Source: a virus. From it: a stretch of DNA of 64,000 nucleotides. The notes under the pieces were generated by a model. It searched no databases. It worked only from the letters and a program-made list of their open reading frames with translations, and was not told the DNA's origin. Below are positions 37,601-47,300 of this stretch, piece after piece. The position numbers and the translations under genes are program-made. Position 1 is the first letter of the stretch; each line of letters begins with the position of its first letter. The stretch is taken from positions 53,347 through 117,346 of IMG/VR virus record IMGVR_UViG_3300036985_003303; one strand, given 5' to 3'.

Positions 37601-38356
37601 TTAAATGATGAGTTTGCAGGTGATGAAAATGATTTATCAGATGCAGGATCCGAGTTAAAAGATGTTGGTTCAGAAGAAGAAGAGGTTGAAGATGTTGAAG
37701 AAGAAACTGACACAGAATCTATATTTGAAAACAAGGATACAGAAAAACCTGAAAAAACAGAAGTTGATTTATACTTAGATGAATTAGATTCTTTGGCTTC
37801 TATTCCAACGCGAGGTGCTTTATCAAATGCAATTGAATACGCTTGGGATAATTTAAATGGAGCTAAAAAAACCGACATTGCTTTTGCAGCTGCTGTGTTT
37901 AGATTTGCAACTAGTGGTAGATTTTTAGACCAGGAAGATGAAAATGGAGTAACTATTAAATCTAAAACAGTAGCAAGAAATGAAGCAATAATTAGAGCTA
38001 AAATATCTGAAGGTCACTACAGAGAAAAGTCTGTTCAAATTAATGGTAAAGTTTATAGAATTGCAGGGTATCAAAAAAGAATGGTAGTGCTGCAAGATGT
38101 AAATAACTTGTCTGAGTATTTGAATTTTGAAATGGATGCATTTTTAAATGGCATTGAAAAAGAAGTGCCTGTAAACAGTGATGTTGCAAATTTAAACATT
38201 GATTCTATTGTGAAAGTCAAAGAATTTGACTATATTAAAAGTGCTTATACTGATATTTTAAATAACTTTACTACCTATATGGGAGAGGCTAATTCATTAT
38301 CAGAAGATAAACTCATCTCCAGTTTGAAAGAAGAAACAACAAAATGTAAAACATAA
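28643..38356 (+). CDS. Giant virion protein 1 (polymerase-complex partner with degenerate zincin domain)
   Basis: A 3237-residue protein. I use ATG 28643; a TTG lies six bases upstream. Residues about 164-215 are an Ala/Gly/Ile-rich hydrophobic segment (SGYTMGIIGGIAAEELALAG onward) that could insert into membrane during ejection. A zincin-like segment follows IAGFYDEKTNTAYIVAD: H1386-E-I-F-L-H1391, then E1440. This is HExxH with one extra residue, so probably inactive. Long charged coiled-coil regions occur near residues 640-900, 1650-1790 and 2530-2600, with acidic runs near 2330-2350 and 2990-3030. I see no DFDID motif here. The next gene starts five bases later and encodes the catalytic polymerase. 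This matches the large proteins next to the crAss-like virion RNA polymerase; which activities it has is unknown. Confidence 0.75.
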   Translation: MADITKTFTDADFGDAPKPKVDADDLKFKQLADKHLEKALPKLVSVYNMGKAQDFSAKQANLAKFATYGSETYGKLGFDPYKAGGVPGVKSGMDALYDDNTSWTADTGRAWDGMWKLAGIGFQDTIGLGAFADSGNYLDFEDTMSKFSSSRGGNAGFWSNTMLSSGYTMGIIGGIAAEELALAGITALSGGTAAPGTIAAGGTLFAQGVARIKQAGNMLKFVNKLQDVKSATGFMGKAGASLKGFGKALNPLENTMDFLFTADKLKDLNGLKQTALGVGSIVRDARKITMSHGESKLEANMASKEFREKMYDDYYKNNPDMAGKPVSKEMESKIEGEAQKVHDNVYTANFGLIYATNAITFDNMLKSMRGTNRFFANAGDLFKVVKKEGGKVAVDVLKKNAWNYGRKKLGEITWQGSIKSIVSGSMEGFQELGQDVISESVKSYRERNVKGLQVRGGMMSFLENDVSKAIDKQNSGQGLSTFLSGALMGVFASPVGFASQQTQNYLFNGGVNKSYKYFADKEGYTKEKLDVESKRKEKAKVLTEFFNNSKNFVDAWSKGIYSQSELQEQILTAGESGDQKTMKNKQHESFVNGIHTLLESGMENQFADHLEYMGKNLNAQQLNEIFSRTDITEETKGQYQKKLQHQAENIKKLRGVYNEIQNTINNPIDLKSLDTSDPEYLNKYFKYRSVENLKKELLFSHSKIADRANRQKEIRTQLNNDNPLSTLEVNALLDDGDLNQQIQLLKTEVETNSKLSAYGDGAVQNQAQARAKLKAYENYQAKLTAYKTEQKNEKGSISESDTFDELFDAYNSILEVSGKNKLIDVAAQRAFNKQQFNKVFDYISLGEEGRFNQELIDTILNPVGSSAFIEGQEEMLKRLEENKEDHILSALYEFDKKTVSDDMLNDLYNNDLFFDLQELDDLLNKGLMPQEIFDIATNKQATPEQYEAAQKIINSYIKKLKGKTITNDKTQLNKQGRKLKSDKRTIAGILRQYKVKLNEPIKLSSPEGQRLLAKLMTAENKYLTKLDREILTKLGEQDVTIKFVSDNTLPVQLTDDGILELDIRFAGSDYTNSVMSFENLIVTGLTQHAITEKLKTKDDLYLAARNAMEQAKKAFASANPRANVDELSVFEDVNIFMTEAMNDLQFQKFLATVEDTVQPTSKSLWSTLSTGIGVIVQEDIDKKLANRVINIAAKALDDSIIDNISESNEESKEVKQQRATASKEQVEELNKLATELGQRWNVNVKVLASQEEADKILNSLQDPFYQKFSTIINDLLYDPLYMGFNLQKGVNEVSLKELLMSIYEKSENLSDLIANLKELAVYQTNGKVGEMVDWLVSNADNIGDGIEMVKNIFFQAEEETIAGFYDEKTNTAYIVADAVKENTLYHEIFLHPFLINLEKTNPEFYKQLVAEAKGSQEIIDYVEKNYGTEDKIGSRQFEHELVGRAYDLSVSNKLSEKKEPGLFKKMGQFIKRMLAKVAEFLTISKSDIGRFNPRKTTITDLAEYSVNSNAKVNLGKIIEAGKQAQSTEATLKPRTRKKTVKSVRTVIEEQTVNKGGDLIVLDNASDRPDIFGDFLHPEIVFGNNLAIAEWTEKLVELGQELDDARITNWAYGNIRAQVGGRLIIDVTAEIPVFVKKALQNKKANPRVIELQKEIADLDAKIQQLSNQKKTTASSPSIISADTEAKRKQILDKWNSKSAWYQKEGRLSEWYAERDKELAALGQPVSNQAEIDKIKNQIKELENQKGEVIPEPNFKGEALYFRQPSNDGSFKDMHSGKQPEASLTMVKIVVNENNPSEGSIEYVGDNTMSKLISNSPQTHLGLFAEFADTKEKLNLTTPVIKNIKKGIVRKTDTGWEIVQQPVIVFGEVTPEIKTKYFNTKIDNSAEITKLKKELAALDGQTSVSAPAAAKDQTFEVHVGGIERGYTEVSESKDKGVGDIRGLIGQQSTAQGILITKGATNSATENDRFVVLYSKVDANGNRLAEGTSNGQPGRDGWVTTSVKISENATQEEIDNATRAARTKMNAILPNITDGKFVLSAVDTSLNVSVKARPSAAAQDDSTAALKEFEKARDVLSFSKKKFPGKNMPLYQYLRMLNNVKPVVGQFAYYINRNNTSDPVVEKLGTITKFNDNSFTFTDASGKSVTRALDLKTIEYANPYFLFSENEVENEVSYDAAEKLINDRKEKNLPQVSTPDNTAVDKEIADVLKQRNALQDQLNEEDDDIVEEGEETVQQGTKKVKFLMYKSTGTGSTAASAGEWVPLLAIGKAITDEGEEIEWFVKAYHKGQDPKFNKYGSSVFADIDRELKIMEPNLFTEPENWVTEQISRDIEEETVVEEEIPVEEQEPENEIQAEASYQSRTEILDDLDSVKNEIAKLEVEYDKVTEEINTGKLSLIQKRKAKNKQNLLAIDINDLYQQLNNLQAGLSEIGEEAEILNNDAQYVPAFDYNGNEIISSETPWMDIPQSLRNELADLFGKALNKLNDADVIAIKAEMKSNPKYISVISAFSKLRLDQQDSELGAKELKLNNQKVEDAKLKLKQQQQQNRIAARQAKKQKRAARPKVSDEDILKSVLKDYDYSILSPKEISQLVAKLKDKSNALIDYTVNDILAYINNKKLVQAQKEQTLADIEQQKEEARVNKQIKGNLDFLMLPVIPFKTNYGKEIKMRIPQNGMVKFITTYHPEIFTLPRQEFLDAVNDILKSRITDIKFFNTKDFGFERGSKTTHLKLYSLFRKLEKEKKLYPEVVNKINLALYNADSKFRIRATRSGKNATMSSMYVIQKVKSTKRITPPGAYGASKKILGSYEVNTGNPSEFDLEIAIAMYFLQGGKIKLSALEQVFGENTSEVKDWKGVASETASNSKASFDGASIAILELQNFDVTTTGIDSTMAANALEAFLMKYSSLSNAVRNLVDQVQSDQSKAEDQNRGISNEEADERLFLQELEEKGMSIDEAAEYLAHLKFLQTEEGQEALESEAKLLDEYYNSQEFELLNDEFAGDENDLSDAGSELKDVGSEEEEVEDVEEETDTESIFENKDTEKPEKTEVDLYLDELDSLASIPTRGALSNAIEYAWDNLNGAKKTDIAFAAAVFRFATSGRFLDQEDENGVTIKSKTVARNEAIIRAKISEGHYREKSVQINGKVYRIAGYQKRMVVLQDVNNLSEYLNFEMDAFLNGIEKEVPVNSDVANLNIDSIVKVKEFDYIKSAYTDILNNFTTYMGEANSLSEDKLISSLKEETTKCKT

Positions 38357-38361
38357 CTAGC

Positions 38362-41300
38362 ATGAATATTTGTATTACTCCGGAGTCAATTAAATTATTT
38401 GGTTCATTCATAAATAGAAAATTAGGCGAGAGGTTAACAAATGACAAATCAGGTGAAGCATTATTGAATGAATTGTTCAATGATGCTTTAACTGTTTTTA
38501 GTGGAAATGGATTAACCGCAGATAGAAATAAAGAATTGGTGCTTCAACACATGAGCATTATTCCTCAGATTGTATTAAAACATACCGCTGACAATCCAAA
38601 ATTAACAAATGCAAAGTCACTACCTCTTTTTAGAGATCTTGCTTTACAAGTGATGAATGCGGCTGAAGACGAAAACACAAATAAATTCCAAAATGTCATT
38701 GATAGATTTGGTGGGTTTATTGGAAACAATAGTGATGTTGTTGTTACAGAAGGAGATCCGCTGGAAAGATTTGAAGCAGTGTCCATGGAGTTGGCTAAGA
38801 CTAGTAATCAAGAAGCCATTTATAATCCAGTTTTAAATAGTTATGCTGAGAATATTTTAGATCCAAGAAAAGAATTGGAGTTTAAGGTTGCTCGCAATAT
38901 TCTTAACAAGCAAAACGCGGCAGCACTAAAATTTAAAATTACTACACTTGGTGCAATTCAAAGTGAACAAAACTTTGATAATACTACAGGAACCACAGAT
39001 CCAAACTTGCCGGTATTAATTTTAATTGATTCCAACAACAATGTAGCAACTTTTGATTCTGATGGTAATTTAAACAAGGATGGTAAGTTTGTTGCATTTA
39101 CTGTAAAAACAAACAGAGAAGCTTTGCAGTATCAAGAAAGAATGATTGCAAAAAGTTTGTTGCAATCAGGAACTGTTGATTCAGAAATAAAAGCTGCAGC
39201 ATTAGCAAAAGCGCAAGTTGATAAATTTGTTAAATCTTTTGAAGCATCTTTAACTAAAGCTAAAGCAGGGACTACTGTTTTTATGAACATTGATTTATCA
39301 AGAAGTTCAATTGGCCTAGTTGCTTTAAATAGAAATATTCAAACACCGCTTACAGAAGTTTCAAATATTAGCACATCTGCTGCAGATGGCCTTACTACAT
39401 TAAAACAATCACCTCAAACAAAACAGTTTTATCCTGTTTTAGCTGTACAAAATACTAATACAGAAGAAAGAGTTTTTGGAAAACATTTATCATCTTTAGC
39501 AGAAGATGAACTAGAATTGTTGCACCATATTTTAACTACTCCTGAACTTAAAATTAAAGACAGAGTTGTTTCAGATAAAAATTCCAACGGTTTAAGAAAA
39601 GATCTTATACATTTTTTCATTGATAGTTCTAATTTATTAAAAGATAAAACATGGCTTAATAATCCATTTGAATATTTCTATGAAGGTACAGGTAAAGATA
39701 AAGTAATGATGCTGCGGTTTTTAAATCAAAAACCAATTCCTGCATCTTCTTTGACTTTAGAAAAATTAAAAGAATGGACTAATGCCAAATATGGAAAACC
39801 TATATACCGTAAGTTAAATGCTGAAGAACCTGCTCCAAAAAAATCATTAGAAGAAGCTTATTTAGGTGAATACTATACAGATGCTGATGGTAATTTATTT
39901 GAAGCAGCTGGATTAAGACGATCATTTGCAAATAGACTAAATGCGTCTATGGACGATTTAATTTACATAGTTCCTTCTAAATTAGAAGATGGAGTTATTA
40001 TTTTAGGTGAGCAAATTTCAATTGGTTCACATGTAATAAAACATGGTTATACAACTATAGTACCTACGGCTGAGAATAAATTAATTGGATTAGGTTCATA
40101 TCTTGCTTTTAAAGATGGGTATGAAGCTATGATAGATAATGAAGAATCTGATTTTAATTCTAGTGATTTTGACAACATTAAATGGCGTTCAGTTCCACAG
40201 AGAAATAATTTAATACAATCTACAAAGGAACAAGATAAAAGTGTGTCTGAGTGGTGGGAAAAAAGTCCATTAAGGAATGTAGTCAATGTTAATGTCTTAA
40301 ACAAAGTCAGTGAGTTTGGACCAAACTATTTAGCAAATTTTATTGGCAACTCTATTAATTTGTATCTTGGATCTTCACCTACAGATTTGTACCATGAAGC
40401 ATTCCATGCTTATTTTGATGGAATATTATCACCTGCAGAAAGAAAAGAAATATATGATACACTTAGAAAAACTCCAGGATACTTTACAGTAACTGTAGAA
40501 GGTGTGTCTAAAGTTGTGCCTTACGATGATGCAACAAATTTAGAACTTGAAGAGTTTTTAGCTGAAAAGTTTAGAGAGTTTGCTATGGCTGGTGGTAAAA
40601 AAACTACATTCAGCAACAACAAAGTAATGGCGTTTTTCCAAAAACTGCTTTCTCTTTTAAAGAATGTATTTGGAAACATGAGTTTTGCTGAAGCTAAAGC
40701 TTTTAATAAAACTCAAGGCATTACTGATGCAATGTTTACTAGATTGTTTAAAGGTGATTTTACTGCAGATATGTTCAACATAGAAAATGCAGAAACTAAA
40801 TGGATGTCATCTGAAATAAAAACTACAACAGGAGATACATTTTCATTAGAAGAAATGCATGATGTAATGTCTAGTATGAAATCAGTAATGTCTGATTTTG
40901 TTACACAAGGTTTGAATGTTTCTCAAAATGCGGTTGATAGAAAAAATGCTACAACGTTATTGGCAAAAATGACACAGTATCCTGAGTCATCTCAGGAATA
41001 TATTGAATTGGCTACTCAGTTAGAAAACATTTCTGAAACATCAATTAGAAGTGGAGCAGGTGTATTTACTTTGGTTTCTAATCCAGAGATGTTGAATCTT
41101 ATGAGCAAATATATTTTAGCTCGTTTTAAACAAAAACTTGCTGAAACAAATGTTAAGCTTGATGCTATTGCGGGTATAAAAGATAAATCTGCAAGAGAAT
41201 TAAGTGAAAGCACTAAATTACAATTCCAAAAAGACTTACTTGAAAAAGCAATCAAGCCTGATAATTTTGGAAAACTAACAGACCTCAATGTTATTGTCAA

Positions 41301-44300
41301 AGAAAAACAAAATGATGGACAACAAGTTGAAAGAACACTGCTCCCATTGTTCTTAAAGTCCTACAGTAATTTAGTTCTAGGTAAAGAAGTATATCAGGAT
41401 GAATATGAGGCTAAGGCTTTAGAAGAAGATATTTATGTTCCAATGTGGGATAGAACTGGTAACGATCAGTTGTTTGATGACACAATTGAAAAAGGAACTA
41501 AAGCTCTTTTAGATTCTATATTTGCTTATTCTGAACAAGGAAAAGGTGTGGTGCAATTGAATGCATTAGGTTTTAAAGAAGTTCTTCCTGTTAAAAATGC
41601 TATTGCAAAAGTGGCTAAGCTCTTGCGTAACAAGCCGGATGCTATGGACATGGCAACTGTATTAAAAGAAGCTGCAAAGAATGACAAAGAAATAGATCAA
41701 GTCTTTAGAAGACTAGGTGATATATCTGAGCTAGAGTTTGCAGATACAATGACTTCAATGGAACATCGTCAATGGTCTGATTTCTGGCAGTCATTCAATA
41801 AAGCTGATGTTTTATTGAGAGAATTTATTTTAGAAAGAGAAGACATTACAAACATTGATGATGAAAGAACTGTTAAGTTAACGTCTAAGTCTGGAAAATC
41901 TCAATCTCAAAGTATTCAAATAGAAAGACAATGGGCCGCTAATTTTAAAACTACAGCACTAATAGGGGAATATTCATCAACAAACAAAGAAGGTAATCCT
42001 GTATTTGACATTGAATCACTGTTAGATGATTTAGCAAATAACGAGGACCTTTATTATGCTTTAATTGAGGGAGGCGGTAAAACATTATTAAAATCTCAAT
42101 ATGATCCAATTAGGTCTAAGAGTAGCCGATATTCAAGAACTCCTTATGTAAAAGCTATTGCTGATCCTTATTTGTTATTTGCAGCTCTTGGTATTGATTT
42201 AGTAGATGACTCTGATGTTAGACAAGTTTTATTTGAAGGAGATTCAACTTTAGGAACAAGCCCTGCAATCTCAACTTACATTGTTGAGGCGTTAAAAAAT
42301 AGAATGAATAAAGTTGTTTTTGATGAAGAAAAAGTTCCATCTTTAGATCCAAATGCAAAATTTATAACAAGTCTTTCAGATGTGTTCAAACCATTTATGT
42401 ATTTTGATGAAACTGGTAAATTACAAACACAACCAAGTCTTACTGGTTACTTAACACAACTTCGTGAGTTGCATTATGTTTACTCAAATGACTACACAAA
42501 CTTTTCAAGTTATAATTCCAAGGGTGATCTGCAAAGTGAGAAATCATTTAATTCAAGTTTGTTAAGTTTAACAGCAGCTTTGAATAACGCTGATCACATC
42601 AATGATATAATCAACACAAAAGGACTAGAGTATTTAAACCCATATACTAATCCTCAAGCTGCTGCATCTAGATGGTTGATTGATATGTTTCAATTAGATC
42701 CCGCTATTCATTCTAAAACAAAAAGAGGTAATAGAGATTACTCAATTAAAATTAGCACTGAAAATTTATCTGGATCAAAACTTATCTCTAAAGAAGAAAA
42801 ATGGGTAGAAGACATCAATTCTGAAACTGGAGATGTTACAGATAAACGCGTTACTTTTGAGTATGACAATGGTGTTGCTTCAATGGAAACTGATGAAAAA
42901 TCAAAATTTATTTCTGATTTTCATTTAACTCTTGAGGGCAAACAAGAAATCATGCGTACAGAAGCTAAGTCTACGTCAATGACTGTTTATACACCTGCCG
43001 TTAAAAGTGATGGGAGAAGAAAGAATACTAACCTCCTTATCAATATAAATGAATCCGAAAAGATTTTTGCAGAAGGATACAAAGGAGAAATCCTTTTTAC
43101 AGAATTTAAAAATCATTTAGCTGCAGAACTTATAAGAATACAGCAAATAAAAAGACTACAATCTATGATCTTGTCGGGTGAAATTAAACCTGAAGATCTT
43201 GCTATAGATGTTGCTCAGTTAAATCGCGGAGGTGATTGGTTTGTATTTGATAAAATATTTGAGGACAGCAATGATCTCAATTTGAAAAAAGACTTATTGG
43301 CATTTGACATCAACACTGTAATTTCCGAATCAGAAAATGCTCAAGGAAAAGGAAGTTTTTCAATTGATGCTTTATCTCCAGAATTAAAAACTAGGGTTGA
43401 GGATGCATTGATTAAATACTTTAATGATGAAACCACAAAGTTAAATAATGAGTTAGGTGGCAAGTTAGTTATTGGTGATAATTTATTTGAATCATACGCC
43501 AAAGAAATAGAGTCAAATCCTGAATTATCTGAAGCTGAAAACAAAGATGCAGTAAAAGAAAAAATGATTAAAGTGTTTTTGGTGAACAACTTTATTCAAA
43601 ACTTAAACTACAATGCTTTGTTTTTAGGAGATGCAACAGTACATGATGTAGAAGGAGAAGCTTTTCACAAACGTATTGCAGGATTAATCTCTACTGGTAA
43701 AATCTTTAGACATGATGGAGTTTGGATGAAGTACATTAATTCCACACAATACAATGCTTACGGATTTGCCAAAAAACATAACAAAGAAAAACCATCTATT
43801 GCTTTAGATTATGAGTACACTGGTTTTTTAAAAACAGCTATTATAAAAGAAGCTAAATCTAATTCTATTTACATAGATCATTATCAAAAACTTTTAGGTG
43901 TAGACACATCTGATTACAATAACATGGAAGAAGCTGATGGCCAGGGATGGTTATCATTTGATGCATACCGAATACTAAATGATTCAATTGGTGAGTGGTC
44001 AGATGCTCAAGAAAAAATGTATCAAAAAATGCTTGCGGGAACTAAGTTGACACAAGATGACATGCTTGCTACATTTCCTGTTAGAAAGTTCCAGTACTAT
44101 GGTAATGTTTCAAATCCAAAATCTGAAAAAATATTAAAAGATTTAGGAATTACTTTAGGTCATTCTGCATTTCATAAGTACTCATTGATGCCATTAATCC
44201 CTGCATTAATAGAAGGGACTCCTTTGCAAATCATGCATGAAAAAATGATGGAGCAAGGAATTGATTATGTGACAATGGAATCTGGATCTAAACTATCTTC

Positions 44301-47300
44301 TCTTTCAAAAGTAAAAGTGGTTGAAACAGAAAAAGGTAAAAAGATTGAAGCTGATTTTGATAATTTTTATGATGCAAACACAAGAGAATTTAATGTAGAT
44401 ATTCAGTTTACTCCAAATGTAATTCATGTCAAGTATTTAAAAAGCCAAATCTTTTTAGATGAAGGATACAAAGAACATATTACTTTACCAACGCAGGTAA
44501 GAAAAATTGCATTGATCGGTATTTTAGATGGAGGTGTCCCTACTGATTTTAAATACACAGGTAAGAAAAACAAGAAAGATGTTTGGGAGGCACTGTCTAA
44601 AAAGGATAAGCTAAAACAATCTAAAAAATGGCAATGGTATCAAGACTATACCAGCACATTAGATGAAATGCAAAATGTTTTAAGAGACAGATTGTTGGAA
44701 GACATTGCTCTTAAAGAAGATACTGTAAATGGTCAAAAGACTTATACTGGTGACTCTACAAAATTAGCAAACTACTTGAGAGAGAAGTTAAAGTCTAAAG
44801 AGGTATTGCCAGAAGAGATTAGTTATTTGATTAAACCTGATGGAACATTAATAGATGATCTGTCCCTGTCATTGATTAGCGATAAGCTAGAAGAATTGTT
44901 AGTGACTCTTGTAGATAAAACTTTAAGGAGGATTACAGTTAATGGAGAAGCTTTAGTTCAAGTTGCAGGTACAATGTTTGAAAAATTCCAAGTGACTGGC
45001 GGAATATCTGTTTCTGAAGAAATGCTTAAAAGTTCTAATCAAGCTGCTCTGTTGAAGAATGGTTCTAATGGTTTGAAGTTTTATTTCTTACAAGATGAGT
45101 TTGGAAATGAAGTTTTAGATAATGATGGCAAAGCTATTGTAAAAGGAATGGATGTTAAGATTTCACTTCAAGGTGATTTCAAAAAATTACTTTACACAGA
45201 AAATGCCAAAGGAGAAAAAATTGCCGTTTACACTGAAGATGAAAATGGTAAAAAAGTATTAGACTACAATGCATCATTACAAAGACTTAATGCTGCAATT
45301 AAAACTACATACTGGCAAAATAAATATGGAGAGTTAATTAAACTTCCTGGTGTGCGTATTCCTACGCAGGGACCAAACTCATTAGTTGCTGCTACAGTTG
45401 CAGAATTTTTACCTGAGTTTGCCGGTCCAACAATTATACTACCTACTGAAATTGTTTCTCAGTCTGGAGCTGACTTTGATATTGATAAGTTATTTATGAT
45501 GTTCATGAATATCCGAAGCTACAATGGATCTGTAGAAGCAGTAAAGTATTCACCATCAACTCGGACTTATGAAGAAATAAGAGAGAGTATTGAAAAAGAA
45601 GAGCCTAAATTAGAAAAGGCAAACACTGCATTACAAAAAAACTGGAAAGAATACACGGATTATCTTGTTGAAAAAGAAGGTTTAAATGAGTATGTTGGTG
45701 CATTTTATGGTGAGATAAGTGATCTTCAAGTAGACATTGACGCGTTGTATGCAGAAAAGAAATCTGTGTATGAAAACAAAGACTATGACTATGAGTTTCA
45801 AGAAAAACTACACGGTGAATTACAAAAACAAATTGATGCCAAAGTAGATCAAAAATTAACATTGCTAAGTTTTGCTCAAAGTGAAACAAATGCTTTCTTT
45901 GATACAGTAATTAAGAACAAAGCGGATAGAATGGCTATTGTACAAGAAAAGTATAATGAGTTCATGTCTAAAATAAACAAGAGTCAAGAGGCAGTAGATG
46001 CCATTAAGGCAAACATTGCTAACTTCCAAAGAGAACGTGATGGCAAAGGAGTTAAAGGATTAGAGAATAGGTTTTTTGATTTGTTGAATGAAAGAGTTTT
46101 AATGAATGATAACTTGAAACATTTGATTACTCCCAATACAACTAAAGATACCGAAGAACCTTCCAGAGCTGCGGGTAAATTGACTAAGAAAAACTACAAT
46201 AAAATTCAGAAAAATGGAAAAATCTCAAACACTTCCATTTTTGAGTACAGGTTTAACTTATTAAAGCATCAGGAAAATTCTGTAGGAAAAGATTCATTAG
46301 GGATTGCCGCGGTTACATCTACATTCTATGCCCTTTTTACAACATTTGGTGCAACTTTACAAGAAACAAGTAATGAAGATCAAGCTGAGTTTGTAAAAGC
46401 GTTAGAGCTTCTTCAAGACTTTGGAAAAGCAAACACACCTCAATATGCAGCAGCATTAAAAACAGTTGATACTTTTAGAAACAAAAAATTAAATTTTGTA
46501 ACTGATGCAGGTACTCCTGGATTTAATTTGAATGTTGAGAAAAATGCGATCACTTTGGGCGCAATGAAAAATGTGGATGGCTTAGAAATTTCAGATATTC
46601 TTTCTCAGTTGATTAATGGTTTTGTGGATGTTGCTAAAGATGCTTGGATTTTTGATGCTCAAGGTACTAAAGAAACTGCGCCTGTATTATTATTTATGGT
46701 GATGGCCGGTATGAATGTAACATCTGCTATTAATATGGTGAATAACCCATTAGTTTTAGAGTTCAATCAAGTACTAGAAGAATACAAAGGAGTATTTGCT
46801 GCCCTATCTGAGGATTACGAAAAAGGTCAAACTGATACAATTGGAAAAGCAGCGGAAGTATTAAGTAAAAAATATGCTAATGTTTTTAGTGATCCAACAA
46901 ATGTAACTAAAGCTAGTTCTTTAGGATCATACAATAGAATTGCAAACACTGCAAAACCTTTTACAAATGATGACATTAAAAATAGATTAGGGCAAGAACC
47001 TAACTATAGGGATATGGAAATCTTATCTCACTTTCTTCAGATAAAAGAAATGGCTCAGGCATTAACTGATTTTACAATGGTATCCAAGTTTGATACGCAA
47101 AAGGTTTCTAATATCAGTGAAGCACAAGCAAGAATTGAATCAATAGAAAAATTTAAACTAATTCCTATTGGAGAAAAGATGATTCCAAATGAATGGTTTG
47201 ACAAATTAAAAGACACGCCTGTTGGTAAATTTAATAATGATGAGTTCATTGTTGATTTGTTTTCTAAGTATTTCAAACTCAGAAACAACAAAGCTTTGAT

